Assembly (NCBI GenBank): GCA_905234005.1
Contig: CAJOFW010000062.1
Span: 1-7,097, forward strand
DNA from: an uncultured Oscillospiraceae bacterium
Lineage (GTDB): Bacteria > Bacillota > Clostridia > Oscillospirales > Oscillospiraceae
Direction of reading: 5' to 3'
DNA: 7,097 nt
The notes beneath the pieces are model-generated. The model searched no databases. It saw nothing but the letters and a program-made list of their open reading frames with translations, and had not been told where the DNA came from. A program made the position numbers and the translations under genes. This document shows, in pieces, positions 6,001-7,097 of the stretch (position 1 is its first letter; each line of letters opens with the position of its first letter).

Positions 6001-7070
6001 TATTTCCCGCCTCCCATCATGGAAAGAAATCTGTCAAACAAAAACTCGGTGTCCAGCGGGCCGGAGCACGCCTCCGGGTGGAACTGCACCGAGAAGCAGC
6101 GCTTCCCGGGGTACTCCACGCCCTCGCAGGTGCCGTCGTTCGCGTTGGTGAACAGCACGCGGCCGATGCCCTCAAGGCTCTCGCTGACGACGGCGTAGCC
6201 GTGGTTCTGGCTTGTGATGTACGTGTGGCGGCCCTCGGTGTCGCTGACGGGCTGGTTCGCCCCGCGGTGGCCGTACTTGAGCTTCATGGTTTTGCCGCCC
6301 ATCGCGAGGGCGAGAAGCTGGTGGCCGAGGCAGATGCCGAAGATCGGAAGCCTGCCGACGAGCCCTTTGAGCTGCTCGATGCAGAAGGCGTTCTCCGCCG
6401 GGTCGCCGGGGCCGTTCGAGAGCATCACGCCGTCGGGGTTCAGGGCGAGCACGTCCTCCGCCGTCGTGTCGTACGGCAGGACGGTCACCTCGCAGCCACG
6501 GGCGCACAGCTCGCGCAGGATGTTCTGCTTCGCGCCGTAGTCCATGAGGGCGACGCGGTATTTCGTCTCGCCCGCCGCCGGGTGGACGGAGCGCTCCCGG
6601 CACGAGCACGCGGCCACGACGTCCCGCACGGCGTAATCGCGGAGCCTTTGGGCGACCGTGTCGTCGGGCGGGCTGTGGAGGATCGCGGCGTTCATGACGC
6701 CCTCCTCGCGCAGGATGCGGGTCAGATGGCGCGTGTCGATGCCGCACAGGCCGGGGATGCCGCGCTCGCGGAGAAAGTCGTCGATGCGGCCCTGGCTGCG
6801 GAAATTCGAGGGGCGGTCGCACCACTCGCGCACGACGTAGCCCATGGCCGTCGTGTCGCCCTCAAAGTCCTCGGGGATCACGCCGTAGTTGCCGATGAGC
6901 GGGTAGGTCTGGGTGATGATCTGGCCGGCGTAGCTGGGATCCGTCAGGGTCTCCAGATAGCCGACGACGCCGGTGGTGAATACAAGCTCACCGACGCTGT
7001 CCGTCTCCGCGCCGAAGGCTTTCCCCTCGAACACGGCGCCGTTCTGCAGAACGAGATACGCTTTGTCCAT
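6000..7070 (-). CDS. carA: Carbamoyl-phosphate synthase small subunit (glutamine amidotransferase)
   Basis: CarA hydrolyses glutamine and passes the ammonia through a tunnel to CarB. The protein has 356 residues, a normal length for gram-positive CarA. The N-terminal CarA-specific domain (about 1-150) has the family signatures GELVFTTGVVGYLETLTDPSYAGQ in part (27-50) and IDTRHLTR (111-118). The C-terminal class I amidotransferase domain (about 172-350) has SNGPGDP (218-224), the nucleophile Cys247 in GICLGHQ (245-251), HRGANQPV (268-275) and the remaining triad residues His331 and Glu333 in FHPEA. All catalytic residues are present, so it should be active. GAGGAG sits six bases upstream of the ATG at 7070. 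It is the first gene of the visible operon and its stop TAA overlaps the start of carB by one base. The promoter and any attenuator lie beyond the window edge. Confidence 0.98.
   Translation of the reverse strand: MDKAYLVLQNGAVFEGKAFGAETDSVGELVFTTGVVGYLETLTDPSYAGQIITQTYPLIGNYGVIPEDFEGDTTAMGYVVREWCDRPSNFRSQGRIDDFLRERGIPGLCGIDTRHLTRILREEGVMNAAILHSPPDDTVAQRLRDYAVRDVVAACSCRERSVHPAAGETKYRVALMDYGAKQNILRELCARGCEVTVLPYDTTAEDVLALNPDGVMLSNGPGDPAENAFCIEQLKGLVGRLPIFGICLGHQLLALAMGGKTMKLKYGHRGANQPVSDTEGRHTYITSQNHGYAVVSESLEGIGRVLFTNANDGTCEGVEYPGKRCFSVQFHPEACSGPLDTEFLFDRFLSMMGGGK
6010..6015 (-). promoter_or_regulatory. Ribosome binding site of carB inside the end of carA
   Basis: GGGAGG on the minus strand, nine bases before the carB ATG and within the last codons of carA (encoding the Met-Met-Gly-Gly-Gly-Lys tail). 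Together with the TAATG overlap it suggests translational coupling, which would keep the two subunits in equal amounts. Confidence 0.7.
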
Positions 7071-7076
7071 GTTTGT

Positions 7077-7082
7077 CTCCTC
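7077..7082 (-). promoter_or_regulatory. Ribosome binding site of carA
   Basis: GAGGAG on the minus strand, six bases before the ATG at 7070, a near-ideal sequence and spacing. It fixes the carA start. Only 15 more bases follow before the window ends, too few to judge a promoter or leader. Confidence 0.75.
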
Positions 7083-7097
7083 GCACGTTTGTCTTGG

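Noticed and set aside
2254..6198. A 1314-codon open frame on the plus strand opposite nearly all of carB and the end of carA
   Set aside because: It is the mirror of GC-rich coding with strongly biased third positions, its translation is low-complexity and rich in Val, Asp, Arg and Ala, and it shows no domain. The minus-strand frame carries unmistakable CarB motifs throughout.

Overview
The window is a GC-rich bacterial chromosomal segment with every supported gene on the minus strand. Reading in the direction of transcription (from high to low coordinates) it holds carA, a carB gene fused in frame to a dapF-like domain, a 247-bp intergenic region, and a membrane-bound GGDEF protein followed by an intrinsic terminator. 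The gene style suggests a GC-rich member of the Clostridia, perhaps a gut Oscillospirales-like lineage. This rests on the purple-gram-positive type of CarB and GGDEF sequences, strong AGGAG-type ribosome binding sites and a sigma-A-like promoter. It is an inference from sequence style, not a database match.

Region 7070-1972 is the carbamoyl-phosphate synthetase operon. CarA (glutaminase subunit) and CarB (synthetase subunit) overlap in a TAATG junction, so their translation is probably coupled. Together they make carbamoyl phosphate for arginine and pyrimidine synthesis. The operon begins upstream of the window, or has its promoter there: only 27 bases precede carA. The notable point is the 3' end. 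CarB does not stop after its C-terminal allosteric (MGS-like) domain but runs on, through a short linker, into a full-length diaminopimelate epimerase (DapF) domain, giving one 1342-residue protein. This DapF domain keeps the substrate-binding residues and the second catalytic cysteine. The first catalytic cysteine is replaced by alanine (Ala1136), so it may be inactive as an epimerase, do only a half reaction, or have another function.

Region 1971-1725 is intergenic. Two GC-rich perfect hairpins without a U-tract lie just after the carB-dapF stop. Then comes a good promoter (TTACCA, 17 bp, TGC-TATAGT) for the downstream gene, and an 83-nt leader with a 9-bp perfect inverted repeat. The loop of that repeat is complementary to the loop of one of the upstream hairpins.

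Region 1724-162 encodes a 520-residue inner-membrane diguanylate cyclase with two membrane segments, an extracytoplasmic CACHE-like sensor, a HAMP-like linker, a coiled coil and an intact GGDEF site without the inhibitory RxxD motif. It appears to be a separate transcription unit with no obvious functional link to carAB. Region 161-1 holds a likely bidirectional intrinsic terminator and no gene that I can support. I saw no tRNA, rRNA, CRISPR, insertion sequence or prophage material.
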